Of a DNA stretch of 64,000 nt, positions 1 through 10,672 are shown piece after piece. The position numbers were made by a program, and so were the translations under genes. Each line of letters starts with the position of its first letter. The first letter of the stretch is position 1. Origin of the DNA: Zygnema cylindricum (taxonomy: Eukaryota > Streptophyta > Zygnematophyceae > Zygnematales > Zygnemataceae); contig JBBHKE010000295.1 in NCBI GenBank assembly GCA_037447655.1, positions 5,001 to 69,000 of the forward strand, written 5' to 3'. A model generated the notes under the pieces. The model was not told where the DNA came from. It ran no database searches and saw only the letters and a program-made list of their open reading frames with translations.

Positions 1-279
1 CATCTTCTTCGACCGTGAAATTGCACAGGCTGGAAGGCGCTACGTCTACAATGTCACGGTAAGACATGCGACGTCACACGCAGGTACAAAAAACAACGTG
101 CGACCACAGATTGTAGACGTTGACAACCGTCACAGGTACTGTTGACGTATACAATCGTCACAAGCGTAAGTTACGATTTCGTCCTTACAGACATAGGGAC
201 ACTTGAACACCGGGTCCGGCGGATCCGCGCTAAAATACAAAGTAATTTCGCTAAGTTACAAGTACATGGGGACACACCC
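1..279. mobile_element. Dispersed element, copy 1 (right part; left end outside window)
   Basis: The segment with CGTCTACAATGTCACGG, then GACGTTGACAACCGTCAC and TACAATCGTCACAAGCGTAAGTTACGATTT, is recognisably repeated near 19660-19850 and 45180-45330. It ends ACATGGGGACACACCC followed by TAA, comparable with the right ends of the other two copies (ACATGGGGTTGTACCC at 19978-19993, ACATGCGAAAATACCC at 45411-45426). The copy at 44464-45426 shows inverted termini and a TTA target duplication, so this is probably a decayed PIF/Harbinger-type MITE. No coding sequence is seen. Confidence 0.5.
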
Positions 280-525
280 TAAGAAGATCACATGAAAAGC
301 CCACAACACAACTTACGATAAAGGCGCCGACCAAAGGCCTACCATAAAAACGCCTACTTTTGAACTGTGCTTCCATGCGCTGAATCGCACGAAATATTCG
401 CACATTTTGAACACTACAGTAATTGAGTAATTGTACCATAATTGTTCAAATCGCGCGATTTTTTCCTTTTTTCCGATTAAAACGTATAATTCGTGACTTT
501 TGAATAAATCGGGAAAAAACGCGAT

Positions 526-700
526 GTACTTTCTGTCCGGTAAACTGAACGGCTAATTCACGGAAACTGTACGGTATTTTACGATAGATGTACGGTTTTG
601 TACGGTAAATGTACGGGATTTGACGAAAAGATAGGCTGCACTTCGTAGTACTTTCTGTCCGGTAAACTGAACAGAAATTTTACGGGAATGTACGCAATTG
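526..700. repeat. Tandem pair of ~122-bp units (GTACTTTCTGTCCGGTAAAC)
   Basis: GTACTTTCTGTCCGGTAAACTGAAC begins at 526 and again at 648, and each copy is followed by several TGTACGG/TTTACGG motifs. The same sequence, including the TTGCACTTNGTAGTACTTT segment, lies inside the hAT-like element at about 43388-43560. This stretch is therefore probably a fragment of the same transposon family. The rest of 280-1075 is AT-rich and full of GTACG motifs; I see no gene in it. Confidence 0.55.
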
Positions 701-1075
701 TACCAAAAATGTACGGACTATTACGAAAAGATACGGCAAATGTACGAAAATGGTACAAACTGCGGTATATGTGAAATTTATTTTTGTTTACATGTACGGA
801 ATAGTACGGACATAAATTCATTAACGATTTTTACGATTTTTCCAAAAGGTTCAATGCGTTTGTTACGTATAATTCGTCGCGATTAAATCCTTCGCACTAA
901 ACGCCGTGAACAACTTTGAATTGTACAGTTCTGTACTGCAGATTCGTATAATACATTTACAAAAAGTTGTACGAAATTGTACGAAACGGTACGGCCCTCA
1001 GTATACAACCCTACTTTTTCGCTAATGGAAGTCCGGCCTAATTTCGTTTGCGGTACCTTGTACGAATGTATCTTG

Positions 1076-1106
1076 TACAGCTGTACAGTACAGTACAGTA
1101 CTGTAC
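1076..1106. repeat. GTACA microsatellite just upstream of the CLS gene
   Basis: Seven or so overlapping GTAC/GTACA motifs in a self-complementary run (TGTACAGCTGTACAGTAC and onward). It lies about 115 bp before the preferred start codon of the cardiolipin synthase gene, so it could fall in the promoter or 5' leader. A regulatory role is not shown. Confidence 0.5.
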
Positions 1107-1220
1107 TTTATGTTTTTCGTACTTTATAGCTGTACTACAAATTTTTCTCCTGACGCCTTGATTCTTTTTCTTCTCTCCTCCATTGCCCTCTCCTCACCTT
1201 CCTCATCTCTCTCCATCGCC

Positions 1221-4200
1221 ATGCGCCTGGCCACTTTTGCTCGCCTGGCTCGTCTCTCTCTCCTCTCTCCCTCCCCCTCTCCTGTCCAGAATCCCTCTCT
1301 TCCTTCTCTCTCCTCTCACCCTCTCTTTTCTAAACCTTTTCTTTTAAGAAATTGGTTTACTCCTGTTGGACTCTTGCTTCCAGGCGAATTTCTTCCTTCT
1401 AATGCAAACAAAAATTTGCAAAATCCTTCTTTTTCCCTAACATCCTGTTCCGTACAATTTCCATCCGTACACATTTCTTCCCTTTTGTACCCTCCATGCG
1501 GTCTACCCTTTTTTGGCCAACCCACTCCTCCATCCGTACGTTTTCCAATCGCTGTTCCGCCGTCATCCGTACAATCACATTGGTCCGTACAATCACATTG
1601 GTTTGTACAATCCTATTCTTCCGTACAACATGTCCCACCTAAGCAGTCCCCGTCCGTACAATCCCCTGTACCTCCAGAATCTCCCTCATCCTCGTCCTTA
1701 CCATCTCCACCCGCTCATTCCATATCCGTACAATCTCCACCCGTTCGACCTTCATCCGTACAATCTTCATCCGTACAATCTTCATCCGTACAATCTTCAC
1801 AATCTCCACCGGTTCAATCTTCATCCGTACAATCTCCGTACACACAACTTTCCTTTTGGGAGGAGCTCCAGACATGGCCCAATCTGATATCCGCCGCTCG
1901 TTTGCTTTCCGGACCGCCTTTAGCTGTGTGAGATTTACCCCTTTTAGCACCAAATTTTAATTTTTATATCTGAATTAGGCTTTTAAGAGAGTTTTCCTGA
2001 AAAAAAAATTGAGATTATCTAAAACCCTAATTCATTTTTAGGTTTTTTTCAGAGCTGTGTTGCAGGGCCACATTGGGCCTGCCTTGGGAGGATTGCTAAT
2101 TGCAGCCTTTTCTGATTGGGTACGGATTTTAAACCCTATTTTTGTGGTTTGTTCGGGCACTTTAACAAGGTTTTTCTTGGGCTTGCTTTTTTCTTAGGGT
2201 TTTAAATGCTCTCACCCCCCCCTTTTTTTTGTAACTCTTTTTTTTTCCCTTTGATTTATATTCAGCTGGATGGCTATCTCGCTCGTCGCAGCGGCCAATC
2301 ATCGGTTTTGGGATCGTATCTTGACCCTCTCGCAGATAAGGTACCTTTTCCACACTATTTATGGTGCGGTCCTTGAATATCCACACCATTTTTTGGGATG
2401 ATGATCCACACTATCTTTCATACATTTCTCTATTATCCAAACTATTTATGGTGTTATCCATTTATGATAGATTCCTTGCTTATCCACACTATTTGTGGTG
2501 CGTCTTTTGTGGCATATTTCACTATTGTACCAACGATAAAGTGAGCAATTTTCATTTAGTAGTTTTGAAAGAGAATTTAGCCAAATGATTGGTGGATTTA
2601 AAAATTTGGACAGTTTAACGTAGTTAGCCTTTGTTGTTAAATCTCAATATGTCAAATTCGAACTTAGCGAATTTGATTTAAAATGTGTAAAAAATGATTC
2701 CAATTCAAACCATTAGTAGGTGAATTTAGGTCATGAGAGTCATTGATTTTACATAATTTACGTTATCTGATTAATTCATAGTTTACAGTAGTTCTCATTA
2801 GTTCTCATTAATTCTCATCAATTCACATCAATTCTCATTTGTGCAAACTAATATGATTTTATAATTTGAATTTATAAATGTGAATCAATGTGTATTAATG
2901 TGCATAAATGTGAAGTAATGCAAGTCAATGTGAATTACTGGGAATTGACGTGAATTAATGTGAATTAACGTGAATTACTGTGAATAAATTCAAACGAATC
3001 TAAATTTAGGTTAATCATTGCGAAATGCAAAAATGCAGATTAATGCGAGCTGATGCGAATTATTGTGAATCAATGCAAATTATTCTGAATTTATGTGAAA
3101 TGATGCGATCAATGTGATTAATTTGAATCATAGGGAATTTATGCAAATAAAATGTGCTGGACTTATGTTAATCAATCAATCCACATACTCTGCATTAACT
3201 CACAGCAGTTTACATTATTTTACATTTATTCACATTTATTCACATTCATTCACATTTATTCACATTTATGCGCATATACTCACTTTAATTCACATAAGTC
3301 ACAGGTGATTTGTAGTGATATGTATCAAGCAGGATTTGGATACGTACTTTTTTTTAAGGGTACCGTTATTCAATATATTAAGCCGACAGCTATTACTGTC
3401 AATTATTGCAATAAATTGACGACGATTTAGAGATAATCAGTATTCATACGTTAATTTTTGTTCTATTCAAACATTTTGTTTCGCAAGCCGTTGAGGCGGA
3501 AAAAATGTCTCTGTATGGAGTGCTGTCATACCGTGATGAATTCCCATAGGAAAAGCTTACGTGTACTAAATGTTTGACTTGTACCTCCATTTTTATTTTT
3601 TGATTTTGGGCGCAAAATTTACGCCCAATCATGTGTTCGGTCAAGATTTGGCGAGACACATATTCTATTATTCCTAGATTTATGTTCTAATTTACGTGCT
3701 AGGTTCCGTAGACTTACAGGTCACTAAGGCTTTCAATATTTACACATTTCAATATTGGGATGTGTAGTTTGCGATTTCGATCGATATACAAGACTATACC
3801 GCCCATCGCTACCATTTTTATCAGCACTAAGGATTTAATAGGAGATTAGTATATGTAATACTAATCATGTGTAAAAAAATGAGTGAGATTGTAGTCCACT
3901 CCTTAAAACAATCTTGTTAACACTACTTTATGTTTTTCGACCAGAAAAGTCTCGATGTAATTAGTGTTATCAACTCTAATAGCCATGGGTGGTGTCGTAA
4001 TTCGCTTTTATTTGCACCAATTCGCATCGATTCAAATCTATTCACATTAATTTACATTGTTGCTATTATAATGTGTGTATCTTGAATCAATCTTTAATTC
4101 TTTATGTTTTTGTTTTGAGATTTTTGAAACCTTCCTTATTTTTACTACTTTTAGGTGCTTGTGGGATGTGTGGCCCTCGCTCTCCTTATACGAGGCCGTC

Positions 4201-4384
4201 TTTTTTTTTTTTTTTTTTTTTTTTTTCCTTTTTCTTTTTTTTTTTTTCTTTTTTTTTTCTTTTTTTTTCTTTTCGTTTTCTCAAATCTTATATTCAAAAG
4301 AAGAAGGGAAAAAGTCAAAGTATGCAAAAATGTCTCGATCGTGTATAATCTGGATATATATATACATATACATATATATATACT

Positions 4385-4430
<46 letters not shown>

Positions 4431-4469
4431 TATATAAAATCATATATATAAAAATATATATACATATTA

Positions 4470-4508
<39 letters not shown>

Positions 4509-6769
4509 TTTTTCTGATTTTGTCAAGTGAAACCCGAGGGAAAACTTATATTTTTCATAATATGTTAAAAAAAAAAAGTAATTTGTGGGAGTTTGTCAGT
4601 TTATTTCATTGCATAGTTTTTTTTTTTGTTTGGCAGAGAGAGAAAGTAAAAATAAATATTTGTACTAACATCTTGAACTTTTTTTTTCTCCTCCTTTTTT
4701 TTTTTTTTTTTTTAGTGTGGTTAGTCCTCCTTATGGTCGCTCGAGACGGTCTCCTCCTTCTTGGAGCTGCAGTTTTGCAACGAAAAGTTCTCATAAACAA
4801 GGTAAACTTCTTTTTTTTTGCCAGAAATAGAACTCCGTTTTGTTTTCTATGATTTTGATTTTTTCTGTTTGTTTTTTTCTTCTTTTTTTCAAAGTAAATC
4901 AAATGCCATTTCTTTTTGCCGTTTTTGTAGTAAATTCGACGCCTATTTAAAAGAAAAAATCTCATTTGTCTTTTTTTGTTTTATATATATTTATTGAGAG
5001 AGAAGGGAGAGAGAGAGATTTATGTATGTCAGTTATTTACTTTTTTTTTTTTTTTTTTTTTTTACAGACTGCCCCCTCGGAGTTCATGCAACCTTTATTT
5101 GTGAGCAAGGTAGCTGGCTGAGGTACACCCCATTATGTCCACTTTTTGCAAAATTAACCTTTTTATATATTTTTCACCTTCTTTTCTATTTTCCAAAACA
5201 TTTATTACTATTTGAAAACTTATCGAAAACCGATATTTTTTCGCAGTCCATAGCTCAAAATTGCCAGTTTTTGGCAAATGAACTATTCTTATCAACATTT
5301 GAGTTATTTTGTTTTCAAAATTTGGTCTGAAAACTTATATTGAATACTTGAAAATTATTAAAAATATTTTTTTTTCAGGTAATAATTGTTTTTCAGTTTG
5401 GTGCTCAAATTATTCAGTTTTTTGGCAAGAAGAAAACATTTTTTTGTCAAAATTGGCCCCTTTTTTTTAATTAAGTGATTTGCTTTAAAATCGAGTTTTT
5501 TTTTTTTTTTTTTCAATTTGCTCAAAATCTCTCTATTTAACTTATTTAAAATTTAATTAAAAATCAACTCTTAGTGAAATACAGTTTTGCAGTTTAAATC
5601 CCAAAATGTCCGTTTCTTGGCCAATTTTTTTTTTTTGTCGAAATTAGCCTTTTCTTTTTCGAAATCAACCTTTTTCTTTTAAAAAGCATCCTTTTTTTTT
5701 CAAAATTATATTTTTTTTCAAAATTTGTTTTGCAGTTAAATACTGTTTTGCAGTTAGGGCTAATGGGGGCCGCCCTTTTTGAAGAAGTGGGAGGAGAAAA
5801 TATCCCAAACTGGTTGCTTCCCTCTCTTTGGTAAGAAATTAAAAAATATTTAAACACATTTGACTTATTGTCACGTTTAAATTTCTAAATAAATATCAAA
5901 TTTTAGTGCATTTTAATATTTGTAAAGACATTTTTACCGCTCTTTTTGAAGAAGTGGGAGGAGAAAATATCCCAAAATGGTTACTTCCTCTTTGGTAAGA
6001 TTTTTTTTTTTTAAACACTTTTTGTTATAAAAACGTTTTAAATTTTTAATACATGCTAAATAATTTTTAAAAACAATAGATTATGAATTTTTTTAAGGAG
6101 TTTTGGCTCCCTTTAGGAAGAAATGGGAGGAGATATAATCTCAAATTTGTTACTTCTCTTAAACAATATTCACACTATTTATGGTTTTATGGTCTCTAAA
6201 AATATGTATCAGCACTTTTTTTTGAGAGGGTTTTTTTCACGAGTTAATTTTGTTTTGGTAGTTTTTCTTTGTGATGTTTTTTGACTGAATCAAAACCCAC
6301 ACTAATTATCGTTGCTTTGTTTTCAAGAAAAAATCTATTAGCACTTTATGTTTTGAGAGGGTCTTTTCTGCGAGTTTTCTTTTTTTGTTAATTTTTTTGT
6401 GAGGTTTTTTTTTAATTTATTTGAGTGAAACAAAATCCACACTAGTTACAGTTTCTGGTCCATAAAAAAAATAAAGTACTTTTGACAGTTTTTAGTCTTT
6501 TTTTTTCTGAGAGGGTTTTTTTTGGTGAGTTTTTTTTTTTGTGTGTGTGCGACGAAGACAAAATCCACATTACTTATGTAGTACAGTTTTGTTTTATTTA
6601 ATTTAATTTTAATTTATTTATTTTATTTATTTTTTCTTTTTTTTCTTTTTTTTCCAGTTATGCGACAGCCACGAGTACTTGTGTTTCCGGAACTGCTTAC
6701 GCATTGACTTTTTGGAAAAAGGCAAAAATAAGGTCAAAGTATAAATTACAAACTTGTTCGAAAATTTAA
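1221..6769 (+). CDS. CLS: Cardiolipin synthase, CMP-forming, mitochondrial (nine exons)
   Basis: The enzyme transfers phosphatidyl from CDP-diacylglycerol to phosphatidylglycerol, making cardiolipin in the inner mitochondrial membrane. Exons: 1221-1927, 2053-2119, 2266-2340, 4155-4197, 4716-4801, 5068-5109, 5379-5400, 5758-5830, 6658-6769. All phases agree and give about 408 residues. The CDP-alcohol phosphotransferase signature D-x2-DG-x2-AR-x8-G-x3-D-x3-D is intact across exons 2-3 ([21 protein letters not shown]). Exon 6 (PLFVSK), exon 8 and exon 9 ([10 protein letters not shown]) follow plant CLS closely. I prefer the Met at 1221 over the in-frame Met at 1110 because [20 protein letters not shown] is a typical mitochondrial presequence. 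The donor of exon 4 (C|GTCTTT, before a 30-base T run) is the weakest junction, and about four residues may be missing there. Residues from about 110 to 230 are a Ser/Pro/Val/Gln spacer built from a DNA minisatellite. Confidence 0.9.
1556..1850 (+). repeat. Coding minisatellite (CCGTACAATC units) in CLS exon 1
   Basis: Units of 12-15 bp containing TCCGTACAATC recur about a dozen times, perfectly phased near 1755-1800 (ATCCGTACAATCTTC). In the CLS frame they encode SSVQ or SVQS repeats between the targeting peptide and the catalytic domain. The CCGTAC core is also the core of the non-coding array at 24000-24420. The repeat is open in several frames, so repeat growth rather than protein selection may shape it. 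Confidence 0.7.
2341..4154 (+). repeat. CLS intron 3 with strand-switching AATTCACAT array
   Basis: From about 2770 to 2850 the + strand carries TTAATTCTCATCAATTCACA units. From about 2875 to 3125 it carries the complement (AATGTGAATTAATGTGAATT). From about 3180 to 3300 it switches back to TTATTCACATTTATTCACAT, with a last outlier at 3990-4050. Neighbouring blocks could therefore pair as a long imperfect hairpin in the pre-mRNA. No other gene is visible in this 1.8-kb intron. Confidence 0.6.
4201..4511. repeat. Poly-T and (TA)n / ATATATAC microsatellites in CLS intron 4
   Basis: A nearly pure T run (4201-4275, broken only by C) directly follows the exon 4 donor. A TATATA/TACATA microsatellite follows at 4353-4511. 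Open frames across it (poly-Phe, Tyr-Ile) are artefacts of composition. Assembly may be unreliable here. Confidence 0.8.
5938..6165 (+). repeat. Two partial copies of CLS exon 8, with donor site, in the following intron
   Basis: True exon 8 (5758-5830) contains CTTTTTGAAGAAGTGGGAGG, then ATCCCAAACTGG, and ends at TTTG|GTAAG. The same stretch recurs at 5940-5996 with only a few changes and again ends TTTG|GTAAG. A third, more decayed copy (GGAAGAAATGGGAGGAGATA) lies at about 6113-6160. The second copy has no good acceptor beside it. These look like successive tandem duplications of an exon plus its 5' splice site. Confidence 0.75.
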
Positions 6770-7029
6770 AAACGCTTCTGGATTCATAAATTTGGCGAGA
6801 AAAAGAGCACCGAAGGAAAAAAAAAAAGGGGGAAATGGAGAGAAGTTTTTGATAAAACTGCGACAGTTTTTTTTGACAATTTTTTTTGACAAAATTTATC
6901 CTCCGACTTTTATGATGTGGAAACCAAATATTTGACACGTTAAAAAAAGAAAAAAGAAGAAAAAGAGAGATGGAAAGAGACAAACGACACATTTTTTTCC
7001 TGGATGATTTTTTTTGACATTTTTGAGTT

Positions 7030-7032
<3 letters not shown>

Positions 7033-7084
<52 letters not shown>

Positions 7085-7430
7085 CCTCTCCCTCCCTCCC
7101 TCTCTCTCTCTCTCTCTCCCTCTCTCCCTCTCCCTCTCTCCGTCTCCCTCCCTCCCTCATTGTTTTTGGGAGGATTTAAATAATTCTGGCTGTGAAGTAA
7201 AGAGATAGGGAGGGAGAGGGAGAGGGAGCGATAGAGAAAATTCTAGAATTCTTTGACAATCGTAAAGAGAGGGAGGGAGAGAAGAGGGAAAGTGAAGGAG
7301 GGGGGTGTAAAGGCAAGAGGATAGAGCACGGCATTGAGAGAGAGTGAGAGGATATTTTGGAATTTTGTGAGAATCGTAAAGAGATGGAGAGAAGGGGGAG
7401 AGAAGAAGGTAGAGAGAGGAATATTCTCTG
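7033..7430. repeat. (CT)n microsatellite and purine-rich low-complexity DNA after CLS
   Basis: A run of about 25 CT dinucleotides (7033-7083) grades into CTCTCCCTC units to 7160. After 7200 the bias flips to purines (GGGAGAGGGAGA) up to about 7430. Open frames here are compositional. 7430-7775 is AT-rich and I see nothing in it. Confidence 0.8.
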
Positions 7431-7775
7431 TAAGTTTATTTTTTTTCCTTTTTAGAGTATTTTTTTCATGAATCAATTTAGGCAACTTGTAACTGAACGG
7501 ATTGTTTTTAAACACAAAAACTTGGGTTTGAAAAAATAATAGTCAATAATGTTTTTTTTTTTTTTTTTACTACTGTTATTTCTTTCGTCAATTTTGAATC
7601 CATTTTTCCAAGTTGCTAAGAGAATTATTTCATTGTTTATTATTATTTAACCTTTATAAAAAAATATTGCAGGATAAATTAAAAAGCACGATGGTAAACC
7701 ATCTGAGTCTTGGGGTACAAAAGGGGTGGCATGACCAACACTGAAAAACAACAATAAAAAACAAAAATTTCCTCT

Positions 7776-8015
7776 CGAACTTACCAAAATTTTGACAACT
7801 TCAAAAAAGTTTAAAAGAGAATTTTGAAAGAGAAATTAAAAAAAAAAGTATTATAACTTTTCAGAAACAAAAAATCTTGACCTCCTTCCTAAAATAAGAT
7901 TCTACATAATGTCTTTTATTTGCAACCATAACCACATACTATTCCCCTTTTTACTTTCTCTCTCCCATTATATTTGTCATCGTTGGTATAATAATATTTT
8001 TTTACTGAAAAAAAA
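7776..8015. repeat. 240-bp direct repeat, left copy, flanking a LINE fragment
   Basis: Runs from CGAACTTACCAAAAT to TTTACTGAAAAAAAA. It matches 8532-8772 at well over 90% by eye, with identical long blocks such as TTCTACATAATGTCTTTTAT. The copies are 756 bp apart and enclose 8016-8445, which has reverse-transcriptase coding. They are too long for a target-site duplication and do not start TG or end CA like an LTR. Confidence 0.85.
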
Positions 8016-8445
8016 TAGGGCGGATCCCACCATTAGGTTTGGCGATTGCCACAAGGCGGGACGCTGTGAGAAGATCACAAATCCGAGGGGGAACATCCCC
8101 ACTAGCTATAAGGGAACATACTCGAAAAAACACATCGAACCCCCGGGCACCCGATTCAGGGGGCAAAACATCGCGAAACAACTCATATACTGTGCCCGAG
8201 GGGCCCCCTGCTGAAAGGTGAGGAGAAGAGCTAAGAGCCTTAATGAAAACCTCCCGATCCAAAGTAAAACTCTTAGAAGGCTCAAAGGTGTGGATGGAAA
8301 GGGGTAAAGGGGAAGGGGCAGGGGGGTGGAGAGCTCGAAGGACCTCAATAGTGGAAGAAGATCCGGGGGCAGGGGTGAATGGGCCCGAACCGCTCGAGAA
8401 AGCTCACCAACTCGGCCTAAGTGAATTGCTCGACGATAAATAATA
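8016..8445 (-). pseudogene. LINE (non-LTR) reverse transcriptase fragment
   Basis: The minus-strand frame carries SAGGPSGTVYELF, then DVPPRICDLLTASRLVAIAK and GGIRPI. This is the N-terminal part of the reverse-transcriptase domain of LINE-type elements: the 'SA..GPSG' segment, then '.a.G..p......l..srLvai.K..GG.RPI'. The catalytic YADD region is absent and the frame upstream of about 8270 is broken. It is a dead fragment. A related piece from the other side of the domain lies at 21600-21864 on the + strand. Confidence 0.7.
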
Positions 8446-8531
8446 TTTACTACAATAATAATATTATTCAGGATTTTTTTTTTTCCACATTGAATGCAAC
8501 TTTCTCTCGCTTCTTTCCTAAGTTCTCCTCA

Positions 8532-8772
8532 CGAACTTACCAAAATTTGGACAACTTCAAAAAAGTTTAAAAGAGAATTTTAAAAGAGAAATTAAAAAAA
8601 AAAGTATTGTAACTTTTCAGAAACAAAAAATCTTGACCTCCTTCCTAAAATAAGATTCTACATAATGTCTTTTATTTGCGGTCATAACCACATACTATTC
8701 CCCTTTTTACTTTCTCTCTCCCATTATATTGTCATCGTGAGTATAATAATATTTTTTTTACTGAAAAAAAAA
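8532..8772. repeat. 240-bp direct repeat, right copy
   Basis: Second copy of the repeat at 7776-8015. It differs by isolated substitutions (TTTGGACAAC for TTTTGACAAC, GCGGTCATAA for GCAACCATAA) and small indels in A/T runs. Divergence is low, so the duplication is fairly recent. Confidence 0.85.
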
Positions 8773-10504
8773 GCCTTGAATAAAAAAATTGAAGATATAA
8801 AACCTTACCGAGGTTTTTTGTAAATCAATTGAGATGAAAAAAGAAAAAATTGAAAAGTGAAAAAACAAGAAAATATTCACAAAAGACTGACATAAAACTG
8901 ACAAAAAACTGTGAAACTGGCATAAAACTGAGAAAACTGACAAAAAACTGGTAAAACTGACAAAAAACTAACAAAAACTAACAGAAATTGACATGAAACT
9001 GCCATAACACTGACAGAAAACTGAAAAGTGACATGAAACTGACGGTTAGAGTTGAGATTCACGGATTTCATGCGTCTGAAAACAGTTCGAAGCACTAAAT
9101 ACTGTAAGTGTAGTATAATAAAAAAATAATGAGAAATACTAAATGTTTTTAAATATACAGCCGATATATATCCGAAACAGCCCTAACCTAAATAAAGTAC
9201 GATGAAATACAATACAGTTTTGTAAAATAAAATACAGTGATGCAATAAAAACACATTCTAATTTTTGTTTGTGTACAAATACTAGACTTTCATATTGTGT
9301 CACAAATCTACGATATTTATCAGTACACTACAAGACAAAAGTTTGTCATGTGACATGAGCGCAATATACCCTAATTTCATTTTTCACAATGGGTATTCAC
9401 ATAGGCAGTACACAATAGTACATTCCGTGCAAAGTACTCTGTACTTTTTCAAATATGCCTGTTATCTTAAACAGGGTAACATACTAAAATTGATTTTTTG
9501 TCGAATTTATACTTTTAACACTAATCCAAAAGACTAAATTCCATTGCCAAATATACACCACCACCTTTTCTCTTTTGTCTTTTTGTCGTTTTGTATAAAT
9601 CTTTGACCTAACTCAAGTTCATTTTGACAAAAAGAGGTTTTATAAATTAATTATTCACTTCCACATTAAATTTTGTCATTTCGGCATATTATTGCAACTC
9701 TATTAAATACCACAAACGACAAAATTTTATAAACAATACCAACTTCATAAATTTTATCATTTAAAAAAAAAAAAAAAAAAAAAAAACGAAAGGTTTGACT
9801 TTCGAACCCCAAAATGTAATCATATTTTGTCCTACGAACAGTCAACAACCTCAGATTTTCAACAGTTTAAAAACAATACCACAAAAAATAAAACAATCAA
9901 CTTTCCATTTGTTTTCAACATACATTCAAATAAAACTCAACTATTTCACACCACAGTAAAAAAAAATACACACCAGTTTTTAACACGAATACGCGATAAA
10001 ATAAAACGTTTTTAAACAATTTAAACAAGTTTAAACGACTTTAAAATTATTTTGTTTTCCAAAGAATTTTGTCACCTATGACCATTGTCCACAAAAAAAC
10101 AATAAACATGTAAATTTGAAAAAAATGAACTTTTTTCGACATTTACTACAAGAAAGTAACATTCTCAATTTTCCTACAAAAAAAAAAAAAATGTGTTTAT
10201 AACAAGCTCTCCTAATAAATCCCTCTCACTTCTTTAAGAAACACAGAAATTTATTGGGTATATGGAGGGAGGGAAGGAGGGAGAGGGAGGGAGGGAGAAC
10301 AGAATCAGTCGGGCGCTGCTATCGGATTAAACATAAAAAAAAAAAAAAAAAAAAAAAACGGAAATGAAAAAAGAAAGAAAAAAACATCTTCATGGTGTCA
10401 ATTGACCGAAAACGTTCGCCTCGAAAAAATATTCGACAAGAGTACAAAAAAAAAAAAACACTTTTGAGCGGTTTCTTCTCTTCCTCGGAAACCATTAAAA
10501 TTCA
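8773..10504. other. Intergenic AT-rich DNA between two convergent genes
   Basis: Contains a stretch rich in ACTGACAAAAAACTG units (8880-9040), several A runs (9763-9786, 10335-10360, 10446-10459) and a GGGAGG block at 10264-10300. No reading frame here resembles a protein I recognise. The CLS gene ends on the left on the + strand and the b561 gene ends on the right on the - strand, so the region holds both 3' ends. Confidence 0.6.
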
Positions 10505-10672
10505 TTTTTTAAATTGAAATTTAAATCCGTACCCCGATTTAAATTTCCCTTCGAAAAATCGCAATTCAAATTCAAATTAAAATTCAAAATCGGACCAGAA
10601 TTCAAATTCAAGTTCGATTTCAAAATTCAAATTCAAAATTTAAATTCAAATTCAAATACAAATTCAAATTTC
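10505..10672. repeat. AATTCAAATT minisatellite at the 3' end of the b561 gene
   Basis: Degenerate 6-12 bp units (AATTCAAATT, AAATTCAAAA) fill the 165 bp immediately after the b561 stop codon (TGA at 10671-10673, minus strand). They would be transcribed as a U/A-rich 3' UTR. A small + strand frame across them (Lys/Phe repeats) is a shadow. Confidence 0.7.

Noticed and set aside
4073-4965. Phe-, Tyr- and Lys-rich frames around the poly-T and TA repeats
   Set aside because: They come from simple sequence. The CLS exons inside them account for the only protein-like parts.
7776-8772. LTR pair around the LINE fragment
   Set aside because: No TG...CA ends, no primer-binding site and no polypurine tract, and the enclosed coding is LINE-type.
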